Positions 1 through 5,701 of a stretch of 5,935 bases of DNA are shown here, piece by piece. Source of the DNA: Candidatus Bathyarchaeota archaeon (GTDB lineage Archaea; Thermoproteota; Bathyarchaeia; TCS64); assembly GCA_020697635.1 (NCBI GenBank), contig JAEHCT010000093.1, positions 1 to 5,935 on the forward strand, read 5' to 3'. Position 1 is the first letter of the stretch. Each line of letters starts with the position of its first letter. Below the pieces are notes generated by a model. The model was not told the origin of the DNA and did no database searches. It worked only from the letters and a program-made list of their open reading frames with translations. Position numbers and translations under genes: made by a program.

Positions 1-122
1 CAGCCGTAGAAAAGAGAATGATCGTCGGCACAACGGACGCCGACCTCAGAAGGAGACTGAGGGAAGCCAGGGTCAAGGTTCTGATCCTCAGGCAGAGGAG
101 ATACCTCGAACTCATGGGCTAG
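1..122 (+). CDS. PIN-domain ribonuclease, Fcf1/VapC9-like, C-terminal fragment
   Basis: This is the last 39 codons of a gene that begins before the window; reading starts at base 3 and ends at TAG 120-122. The visible peptide has the pattern of the end of archaeal PIN-domain nucleases related to eukaryotic Fcf1/Utp24: a hydrophobic strand (MIVGTTD), an acidic pair with a basic helix (DADLRRRLREA), another strand (VKVLILRQ) and a terminal RRYLELMG. In this family the motif is usually T-N-D-x-E/D-L; here Asn is replaced by Thr (TTDADL), and the Asp residues would be the late acidic ligands of the metal site. Family members cleave RNA, and the eukaryotic relatives act in 18S rRNA maturation; an rRNA-processing role here is inference. 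The catalytic N-terminal acids lie outside the window, so activity cannot be judged. No clear terminator follows it. Confidence 0.78.
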   Translation, partial: AVEKRMIVGTTDADLRRRLREARVKVLILRQRRYLELMG

Positions 123-180
123 AAGCCGTGCTCATTGTGCCGCCTTATTACATTATTGATTGAGAATATTAGCGGAGAAG

Positions 181-188
181 TTTTAAGT
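181..188 (+). promoter_or_regulatory. Possible TATA box for the Ca2+-ATPase gene
   Basis: TTTTAAGT, preceded by the purine-rich GGAGAAG, resembles an archaeal TATA box with a BRE-like upstream element. The usual spacing would put the transcription start near 208-212, giving a leader of about 25-29 nt. The match to the TTTATATA consensus is only moderate, and other AT-rich stretches (144-170) compete with it. No Shine-Dalgarno sequence precedes the ATG at 237, so a short non-SD leader or leaderless transcript is likely. Confidence 0.4.
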
Positions 189-211
189 CATAGTTCATTC
201 CCCTTTGGGAA

Positions 212-228
212 ATAGATTCCGGATCTAT
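212..228 (+). promoter_or_regulatory. 17-bp near-palindrome, candidate operator of the Ca2+-ATPase gene
   Basis: ATAGATTCCGGATCTAT is symmetrical about base 220: seven of its eight arm positions pair, with one mismatch (T218/G222). It lies between the possible TATA box and the ATG at 237, close to where transcription should start, which is a common place for a dimeric archaeal repressor to bind. In RNA the same bases could form a 6-bp stem with a UCCGG loop directly before the start codon. A second, smaller inverted repeat (TTCCC-CTTT-GGGAA, 198-211) lies just upstream. The regulator and signal are unknown. Confidence 0.45.
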
Positions 229-236
229 CGAGTGGT

Positions 237-3008
237 ATGGTGTGGACCTTGGAGAAGAATGATTGGCATGCGAACGAAGTAGACGCCGTTCTGAAGGCAC
301 TAGAGACAGGCCGTGAAGGCATCACTGACGAGGAAGCCGGTAGAAGGCTGGAGGTTTACGGACCCAACGAGCTCAAGGAGGAGAAGAAGAAGCAGTGGTA
401 TCACCTCCTCATCGAGCAGTTCACCAGCGTACTCGTCATCATACTCGTGATATCCGCCGCAGTCTCGGCCTACCTGGCCATCCAGGAAGGCGAGCCTATG
501 ACCGACGCCTACGTTATACTCATCATCGTCGTCATGAACGCCATATTGGGCTTCGTCCAGGAGTACCGGGCCGAGCAGGCCGTTGAGGCCCTTAAAGCCA
601 TGGTGAGTCCCCACGTCTTGGTGCTCAGAGAAGGGATTGAGGATTCCATAGACTCCAAGGATCTGGTCCCAGGGGACATTGTGTTGCTTGAGGCTGGTAG
701 CAGGGTCCCTGCGGACAGCAGGCTCATAGAGGTCGCTAACCTAGAGGTGGACGAGGCCGCCCTGACGGGTGAGTCGAGGCCCGTGTCTAAGCGGCTGAAC
801 CCGGTCGCAGCCGACGCCGGCGTCGGCGACCAGAAGTGCATGGTCTTCATGGGCACCGTCGTCAACAGCGGCCGAGCCGTTGCCGTGGTCACCGAGACCG
901 GGATGAACAGCCAGTTCGGCAAGATCGCTGGCATGGTCCAGTCTATCGACGTCGAGGACCCGCCCCTCCGCCAGAAGATGGAGAGGATGGGCAGACAGCT
1001 GGCCACCATCAGCGTCATTCTCACGGTCTTCGTTTTCTTCGTACTCTGGTTCGTACACGACAGGACCCTTGAACAGGTCTTCATGACCAGCATCAGCCTC
1101 GCAGTCTCGGCGATCCCTGAGGGCCTACCCGCGGTCCTCACCATAACGTTGTCCCTGGGAACCGCCAGGATGGCTAGGCAGAAGGCCATCGTCAGGAAGC
1201 TGGCCAGCGTCGAGACCCTCGGCAGCACAACGGTGATCTGCAGCGACAAGACGGGGACCCTCACCAAGAACGAGATGACGGTCACGAGGGCCAACACCAA
1301 CAGTCGCCAGGTGCACATAAGTGGCGCCGGATATGTCCCGGAGGGCGAGCTCATGGAGAACGGCTCCAAGGTCGACGCCGCATCCGACAGCAACCTTGAG
1401 CTGCTTGTCAGGATCGGGGCCCTCAACAACGACGCCCATGTGCAGCTGAACGACGGCGCGTGGGTTTGCTTCGGCGACCCCACTGAGGGCGCCATGCTCG
1501 TCGCCGCCATGAAGGCAGGGATAGACATCGCGGCGCTAAAGGAGAGCTACCCCCGCGTGGCCGAGTTGCCTTTCGACTCCGCGCGTAAACGCATGACCAC
1601 GATCCATAGGACGCCTGAGGGTAGGCTCGTCGCCTACGTGAAAGGCGCCCCCGAGATAATCATGGTGCGCAGCGACGGCCTCCAGACGGGGGACTCCGTG
1701 AGAGCCGTCACCGAGGACGACCTCAAGAAGAACAATGATGAGATGGACGCCATGGCCGCGGAAGCCCTCCGCGTGCTCGCCGTCGCGTACAAGTGGCTGC
1801 CTGAAGACTACGACCTCACCGACCTCGACGTCGAGGAGGTGGAGAACGATCTCGTCTTCGTGGGGATGCAGGGCATGATCGACCCCGCCCGCGAGGAAGT
1901 GCCTCTAGCCATCAAGACCGCTCAGGATGCAGGCATCCGCTCCGTCATGGTCACAGGCGACCACAGGATCACCGCGGTCGCCATCGCCAAGGAGATCGGG
2001 ATACTCAGCGAACAGACAGACGGCTCCGTGCTTGAAGGCATAGAGATCGAGTCCATGAGCGACGAAGAGCTCGACGACGTGATCGATGACGTGAGGGTCT
2101 GCGCACGTGTGAGCCCCGAGCACAAGATGAGGATCGCCCAGAGCCTGAAACGGCTGGGTCACATCGTCGCCATGACGGGCGACGGCGTCAACGACGCCCC
2201 CGCGTTGAAGGCGGCCGACATCGGTGTCGCCATGGGTATCAAGGGCACAGACGTCACCAAGGAGGCCAGCGACATGGTGCTTGAGGACGACAACTTCGCC
2301 ACCATCGTCCGAGCCATAAGGGGCGGCCGCGAGATCTACGAAAACGTCAGCAAGTACATCAGGCTCATGCTGGCCGCCAACTTCGACGAGTTCATCGAGA
2401 TCACCGTCACGGCCGTCCTGGGGCTCCCTGTGCCGTTCCTGCCCATACACGTGCTGTGGGTTAACCTCGTCACTGACGGGTTGCCCGCGGTTGCCCTGAG
2501 CATCGACCCCGCGGACCCCGACATCATGAGGTACCCGCCGCGTGACCCCAAGGAGGACATGTTGAGGCGTTTCTGGAGGTTCATCATCTTCGCCGCTCTG
2601 GTGGACTTCGTCAGCGACTTCATACCCTTCTTCTACACCTACATCACAACCATCCAGACAACCGGGGACTTCGAGCTGGCTGCCACGACCGCGAGAACGG
2701 TCGCCTTCACGAGCATCGTGTTCTTCGAGTTCCTCCTGGCTTACCAGTGCAGGAGCGAGACTAAGCATATCTTCCAGATGGGCTGGGAGGGCGTCACGGC
2801 TAACAAGATGCTCTTCGTCTCGGTTGTGGTCGGCGTGGGCTTACAGTTCCTGATAATCTACGTGCCGTTCCTAAACGAGGTGTTCCACGTGGTGCCTCTG
2901 ACGCCGTTCCAGCTCTTCTACTGTTTCGCAGGCAGCCTCACGGCGTTCCTCATACTGCCCCAGCGGCTGATCCCTCGGCGGCAGTATGTAGAGCACAGAA
3001 AAGAGTAA
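237..3008 (+). CDS. P-type Ca2+-transporting ATPase (P2A, SERCA/PMR1-like)
   Basis: A complete 923-residue membrane pump that uses ATP to move Ca2+ out of the cytoplasm, normally in exchange for H+. Domain order is canonical: cation-ATPase N-terminal domain (about 5-75), M1-M2 (about 62-108), actuator domain with LTGES (176-180), M3-M4 with IPEGLPA (293-299), phosphorylation site CSDKTGTLT with Asp337, nucleotide-binding domain with FDSARKRM (446-453) and KGAPE (469-473), hinge motifs MVTGD (571-575) and TGDGVNDAPAL (647-657), and M5-M10 (about 705-907). Aligned by eye to SERCA, site II is E295, N743 and D747, and site I is N715, E718, T746, D747 and M8 E831. All are present, so two Ca2+ per cycle is the natural prediction. 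Length is normal. M7 is odd in carrying two acids (D790, D794). The ATG at 237 is chosen because an in-frame stop lies at 213-215 and the N-terminal domain begins at once; GTG 240 is the only close alternative. It appears to be transcribed alone. Confidence 0.95.
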   Translation: MVWTLEKNDWHANEVDAVLKALETGREGITDEEAGRRLEVYGPNELKEEKKKQWYHLLIEQFTSVLVIILVISAAVSAYLAIQEGEPMTDAYVILIIVVMNAILGFVQEYRAEQAVEALKAMVSPHVLVLREGIEDSIDSKDLVPGDIVLLEAGSRVPADSRLIEVANLEVDEAALTGESRPVSKRLNPVAADAGVGDQKCMVFMGTVVNSGRAVAVVTETGMNSQFGKIAGMVQSIDVEDPPLRQKMERMGRQLATISVILTVFVFFVLWFVHDRTLEQVFMTSISLAVSAIPEGLPAVLTITLSLGTARMARQKAIVRKLASVETLGSTTVICSDKTGTLTKNEMTVTRANTNSRQVHISGAGYVPEGELMENGSKVDAASDSNLELLVRIGALNNDAHVQLNDGAWVCFGDPTEGAMLVAAMKAGIDIAALKESYPRVAELPFDSARKRMTTIHRTPEGRLVAYVKGAPEIIMVRSDGLQTGDSVRAVTEDDLKKNNDEMDAMAAEALRVLAVAYKWLPEDYDLTDLDVEEVENDLVFVGMQGMIDPAREEVPLAIKTAQDAGIRSVMVTGDHRITAVAIAKEIGILSEQTDGSVLEGIEIESMSDEELDDVIDDVRVCARVSPEHKMRIAQSLKRLGHIVAMTGDGVNDAPALKAADIGVAMGIKGTDVTKEASDMVLEDDNFATIVRAIRGGREIYENVSKYIRLMLAANFDEFIEITVTAVLGLPVPFLPIHVLWVNLVTDGLPAVALSIDPADPDIMRYPPRDPKEDMLRRFWRFIIFAALVDFVSDFIPFFYTYITTIQTTGDFELAATTARTVAFTSIVFFEFLLAYQCRSETKHIFQMGWEGVTANKMLFVSVVVGVGLQFLIIYVPFLNEVFHVVPLTPFQLFYCFAGSLTAFLILPQRLIPRRQYVEHRKE

Positions 3009-3015
3009 ACACGCG

Positions 3016-3021
3016 TTTTTT
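3016..3021 (+). terminator. Oligo-T terminator after the Ca2+-ATPase gene
   Basis: A run of six T starts 8 nt after the stop codon (3006-3008), with a second run of five T at 3032-3036. No GC-rich stem precedes them, which fits archaeal intrinsic termination, where U-tracts alone can release RNA polymerase. It separates the ATPase transcript from the pyrophosphatase promoter just downstream. Confidence 0.6.
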
Positions 3022-3033
3022 ACCCCACATATT

Positions 3034-3048
3034 TTTATATATTTAAAA
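3034..3048 (+). promoter_or_regulatory. Strong TATA box of the pyrophosphatase gene
   Basis: TTTATATA (3034-3041) is an exact match to the archaeal TATA consensus and is followed by the overlapping TTTAAAA (3042-3048). The expected start of transcription is about 3065-3071, leaving a leader of roughly 23-29 nt that contains the ribosome-binding site at 3078. This argues that the pyrophosphatase gene has its own promoter and is not simply read through from the ATPase gene. Confidence 0.68.
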
Positions 3049-3049
3049 C

Positions 3050-3071
3050 CGACTATTGGCGGAATCAGTCG
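3050..3071 (+). repeat. Imperfect inverted repeat between TATA box and start of hppA
   Basis: CGACTATT (3050-3057) can pair with AATCAGTCG (3063-3071), leaving one bulged C (3066) and a GGCGG loop. The same stretch overlaps an imperfect direct repeat: CGACTATTGG at 3050-3059 and CGTATATTGG at 3070-3079, which match at 8 of 10 positions and are exactly 20 bp apart. Its place around the predicted transcription start suggests a regulator site, but a chance arrangement in a short AT-rich gap is possible. Confidence 0.3.
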
Positions 3072-3077
3072 TATATT

Positions 3078-3084
3078 GGAGTGA
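3078..3084 (+). promoter_or_regulatory. Ribosome-binding site that fixes the hppA start
   Basis: GGAGTGA is one base short of the GGAGGTGA anti-16S consensus and ends 9 nt before the ATG at 3094. This supports 3094 over the nearby out-of-frame GTG 3081 and ATG 3087. Confidence 0.65.
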
Positions 3085-3093
3085 CTATGTGTA

Positions 3094-5091
3094 ATGGTAG
3101 ACGTATGGCTTATCGCGCCAGCATCATCGATAATCTCGATCTTGATTGGGTTATTTTTGTTCAAGTACGTGAACGACAAGGACGCCGGGACGGACCGGAT
3201 GAAGCAGATCGCCGGATTGATCCAGGAGGGCTCCAGGTCGTTCCTGAAGACGGAGTACAAGTACCTAGGCGTCTTCGTCGTCGTCATGGGCGTCATACTC
3301 TCCGCGGCCCTCGGCCTCAAGATAGGTGTAACCTTTGTATTCGGTACCATCCTGTCAGGCCTAGCCGGCATCATCGGGATGGAGGTCGCCGTTAAGGCGA
3401 ACGTCAGGACCGCGAACGCGGCTAAGAAGGGAGGACTCTCCGAGGCCTTCCCCATAGCTTTCCGAGGCGGAGCCGTCATGGGCTTCATGGTGGTAGGGCT
3501 CGCCCTTTTGGGCGTCAGCCTCATCTACTGGCTCACGAAGGACCCTGAGATCGTCCTTGGCATGAGCATCGGCGCCAGCACACTCACGCTCTTCATGAAG
3601 GCCGGCGGCGGCATCTACACCAAGACCGCGGACATCGCAGCGGACCTCGTCGGCAAGGTCGAGCTCAGCATCCCGGAGGACGATCCCCGTAACCCCGCCG
3701 TCATCGCGGACAACGTGGGCGATAACGTGGGCGACTGCGCCGGCTCGGGGGCGGACCTATTCGACTCCTACGTGGCGGCCATAATGGCCGCCATGATACT
3801 GGGCGGAACATTACCGATCCAGTACCTTGAGGTCGTGCCACTGGTCTACGCGGGCCTAGGCATACTGGCGTCCATATTGGGCGTAGCGATCGTCAGGGTG
3901 GAAAAAGGCGGTGACCCGGGTAAGGCGCTCAACATGGGTACCTACGTTACGACCATCGCCTTCGCCGTGCTAACCTACGGCGCGACGGTGATGCTCGGCT
4001 ACGACATGAAGATCTGGTACTGTAACATAGTAGGGTTGGCTGCCGGAACCGTCATCGGCATGACAAGCGACTATTATACTTCCATCAACAAGCCGCCCGC
4101 CAAGAAGACCGCCGAGGCGAGCCAGACGGGCGCGGCCATCAGCATTTTGACGGGCTTCAGCTACGGCCTCATCAGCTGCTTCCCGGCTTTCCTCGGGATA
4201 GGCATCGGGTCAGCCATCGCGTACTCCTTCTACGGGGTCTACGGCGTCGGGATCGCGGCAGTCGGTATGCTCAGCATCGCAGGCATCATCATCGCTGGCG
4301 ACGCCTACGGTCCGATCGGCGACAACTCTAAGGGCATCGCCGAGATGTCCGAGCTCGGCGAGGAGGTCGTGGACATCACCGACGAGATCGACGCCGCGGG
4401 CAACACCACCAAGGCGATCACGAAGGGGTTCGCCATAGGCGCGGCCGGCCTCACGGCGCTAGCCCTGCTAGCTTCCTACCAGGAGATAGTGAAGAGGCTC
4501 GTAGGGACCACGGTGGTGTTCGACCTCATGGACCCTCTGGTCATGATGGGGGTCTTCATCGGCATGAGTGTCCCCGTCATATTCTCGGCCATGATCATCC
4601 TCGGGGTCTCAAAGAACGCGTACAGGATGATCGAGGAGATTCGCCGCCAGTTCAGGGAGATACCCGGCCTCATGGAAGGCACAGGCACGCCGGAGTACAG
4701 TAAGTGCATCAACATCGCCACCAAGGGAGCGTTGACGGAGCTGCTGCCGCTGATCGTGTTTAGCATCATGGCGACCCTCATCGTGGGCTTCGTCGCCGGC
4801 ATCAAGGCGCTGGCGGGCTACCTGAGCGGAGCCATATTCAGCGGCTTCTTCCTCGCCATACTCATGGCGAACGCGGGGGGCCTCTGGGACAACGCCAAGA
4901 AGTACGTGGAGTCGGGCTACTTCGGAGGCAAGGGCAGCGAAGCCCACAAGGCGGCGGTCATCGGCGACACGGTGGGCGACCCGTTCAAGGACACTGCGGG
5001 GCCGTCGCTGAACACGCTGGTGACGGTTATCAGCCAGATCGCGTCGCTGTTCGCGCCTCTCTTCATCGCGTATGCGCTGCTGGGCCTCTAG
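3094..5091 (+). CDS. hppA: Membrane-bound K+-independent H+-pumping pyrophosphatase
   Basis: A complete 665-residue integral membrane enzyme (about 16 hydrophobic segments) that hydrolyses cytoplasmic pyrophosphate and pumps H+ across the membrane. Family hallmarks are in order: IQEGSRSFLKTEYK (43-56), AFRGGAVMGF (122-131), TKTADIAADLVGKVE (176-190), EDDPRNP (195-201), DNVGDNVGD with D207/D210/D214, GDAYGPIGDNSKGIAEM (402-418), RRQFREIPG (517-525), GLWDNAKKYVE (596-606), and GDTVGDPFKDTAGPSLN (624-640). Lys440 in GNTTKAITKG (437-445 region), with Thr443, is the signature of K+-independent enzymes; K+-dependent ones have Ala at the Lys position. All characterised K+-independent members pump H+, so H+ rather than Na+ is inferred. 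Several positions normally conserved around the ion gate differ: Lys169 for Arg, Asp224 for Glu, Ala228, and Thr644 for Lys. The start at ATG 3094 has a good ribosome-binding site. Length is at the compact end of the prokaryotic range, with no truncation. It has its own TATA box. Confidence 0.95.
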   Translation: MVDVWLIAPASSIISILIGLFLFKYVNDKDAGTDRMKQIAGLIQEGSRSFLKTEYKYLGVFVVVMGVILSAALGLKIGVTFVFGTILSGLAGIIGMEVAVKANVRTANAAKKGGLSEAFPIAFRGGAVMGFMVVGLALLGVSLIYWLTKDPEIVLGMSIGASTLTLFMKAGGGIYTKTADIAADLVGKVELSIPEDDPRNPAVIADNVGDNVGDCAGSGADLFDSYVAAIMAAMILGGTLPIQYLEVVPLVYAGLGILASILGVAIVRVEKGGDPGKALNMGTYVTTIAFAVLTYGATVMLGYDMKIWYCNIVGLAAGTVIGMTSDYYTSINKPPAKKTAEASQTGAAISILTGFSYGLISCFPAFLGIGIGSAIAYSFYGVYGVGIAAVGMLSIAGIIIAGDAYGPIGDNSKGIAEMSELGEEVVDITDEIDAAGNTTKAITKGFAIGAAGLTALALLASYQEIVKRLVGTTVVFDLMDPLVMMGVFIGMSVPVIFSAMIILGVSKNAYRMIEEIRRQFREIPGLMEGTGTPEYSKCINIATKGALTELLPLIVFSIMATLIVGFVAGIKALAGYLSGAIFSGFFLAILMANAGGLWDNAKKYVESGYFGGKGSEAHKAAVIGDTVGDPFKDTAGPSLNTLVTVISQIASLFAPLFIAYALLGL

Positions 5092-5115
5092 GGGCCCTGC
5101 TCCGCCCTCTATTTT
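5082..5115 (+). terminator. Weak possible terminator at the end of hppA
   Basis: GGGCC (5082-5086) can pair with GGCCC (5093-5097) around the stop codon, and a short T4 run follows at 5112-5115. The stem is only 5 bp and the T run is short and distant, so this is a weak candidate; read-through into the L15e gene is possible. Confidence 0.22.
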
Positions 5116-5138
5116 GAAGTGTCTTCCATGTCTATACC

Positions 5139-5146
5139 TTTATTAG
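5139..5146 (+). promoter_or_regulatory. Probable TATA box of the L15e gene
   Basis: TTTATTAG matches the archaeal TATA consensus at six of eight positions. It would place the transcription start near 5168, about 20 nt before the ATG, with the GAGGAG ribosome-binding site inside the leader. The short preceding gap contains no other good candidate. Confidence 0.5.
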
Positions 5147-5175
5147 TTTGAACCATTCTACTTTGATAGCCAATC

Positions 5176-5181
5176 GAGGAG
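5176..5181 (+). promoter_or_regulatory. Ribosome-binding site of the L15e gene
   Basis: GAGGAG lies 7 nt before the ATG at 5189 and supports that start. It is the cleanest Shine-Dalgarno sequence in the window, as expected for a highly translated ribosomal protein. Confidence 0.72.
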
Positions 5182-5188
5182 AACATCA

Positions 5189-5644
5189 ATGTACAGGCAT
5201 CTCAGGGAGGCGTGGAAGCGGCCTAAGGACAGCTACATAGACGGCGTCATGAGGCAGAGGGTCATAGTATGGCGGAGGCAGCCTTCCACAGTCAGGATCG
5301 ATAAGCCGACTAGGTTGGACAGGGCTCGTAGCTTGGGGTACAAGGCGAAGAAGGGGTTCGTCGTTGTGCGTACACGTATCCGGAGGGGCGGCCGGCGGAA
5401 GATCAGGCCTGTGCTTGGGCGTAGACAGAAGAGGATGGGTGTGACAAAGTTCACGCCTGCGAAGAGCAAGAGGCTCATAGCTGAGGAGAGGACTGCGCGG
5501 AAGTACCCTAACCTCGAGGTGCTGAACAGCTACTGGGTTTGGCAGGACGGCCAGCACAAGTGGTTCGAGATCATCTTGGTTGACCCTAGCCACCCTGCGA
5601 TCAAGTCTGATAAGGACGTCGGCTGGGTAGCCGGCAAGAACTAG
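5189..5644 (+). CDS. rpl15e: 50S ribosomal protein L15e, short form
   Basis: A 151-residue, very basic protein of the archaeal/eukaryotic large ribosomal subunit (eL15), which binds 23S rRNA. Recognisable family segments are MYRHLREAWKRP (1-12), QRVIVWRRQPSTVRIDKPTR (23-42), LDRARSLGYKAKKGF (43-57), the basic RTRIRRGGRRK stretch (61-71), AEERTARKYPNLEVLNSYWV (98-117) and KWFEIILVDPSHPAIKSD (124-141). Many archaeal and eukaryotic L15e proteins continue for about 40 further basic residues (a GRxFRGLTSAGKK-type tail); this one stops soon after DVGWVAGKN. The following bases contain no tail-like peptide in another frame, so a natural short form is more likely than a frameshift. Codon choice differs from the two pump genes: 7 of 8 prolines are CCT and none CCC. 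It has its own promoter and faces a convergent glycosyltransferase gene. Confidence 0.95.
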   Translation: MYRHLREAWKRPKDSYIDGVMRQRVIVWRRQPSTVRIDKPTRLDRARSLGYKAKKGFVVVRTRIRRGGRRKIRPVLGRRQKRMGVTKFTPAKSKRLIAEERTARKYPNLEVLNSYWVWQDGQHKWFEIILVDPSHPAIKSDKDVGWVAGKN

Positions 5645-5693
5645 CCGCGATTACTTCGTTTTCTTATGACCTGCTGCAGATCAGATCGGAAAA

Positions 5694-5701
5694 TTTTTTT
5701 T
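5694..5701 (+). terminator. Oligo-T terminator of the L15e gene in a convergent gap
   Basis: Eight T (5694-5701) follow four A (5690-5693) about 50 nt after the L15e stop codon, typical of archaeal U-tract termination. The tract overlaps the stop codon of the minus-strand gene (5700-5702), so L15e transcripts should end as they reach the convergent gene. On the minus strand only a T4 run is available, so termination in that direction looks weaker. Confidence 0.62.

Noticed and set aside
123..236. Possible tRNA or small RNA gene in the gap before the ATPase
   Set aside because: No cloverleaf, no T-loop or anticodon-stem pattern; only promoter-like elements and short inverted repeats are seen.
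509..1528. A 339-codon open frame on the minus strand opposite the Ca2+-ATPase
   Set aside because: It is fully antisense to a gene with unmistakable motifs, its peptide is Ser/Thr/Leu-rich without recognisable domains, and such open frames are common opposite GC-rich genes.
1905..2768. A 287-codon open frame on the minus strand opposite the ATPase C-terminal half
   Set aside because: The peptide is an Asp/Gly/Val/His-rich mirror of the sense codons with no domain; it has no plausible promoter or ribosome-binding site.
3081..3395. An overlapping plus-strand frame beginning at GTG 3081 or ATG 3087
   Set aside because: It is an out-of-frame reading of the pyrophosphatase gene, with an Arg/Asp/Gly-rich peptide and no family resemblance; the ribosome-binding site is better placed for ATG 3094.
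5186..5593. Antisense frames (135 and 81 codons) opposite L15e
   Set aside because: They are the reverse of a highly conserved ribosomal protein gene and show no domain or start signal.
5645..5699. Possible frameshifted remainder of the L15e C-terminal tail
   Set aside because: Translation of the forward frames after the stop gives no GR-x-FRGLTS-like peptide, and the region is an AT-rich convergent gap with a terminator.
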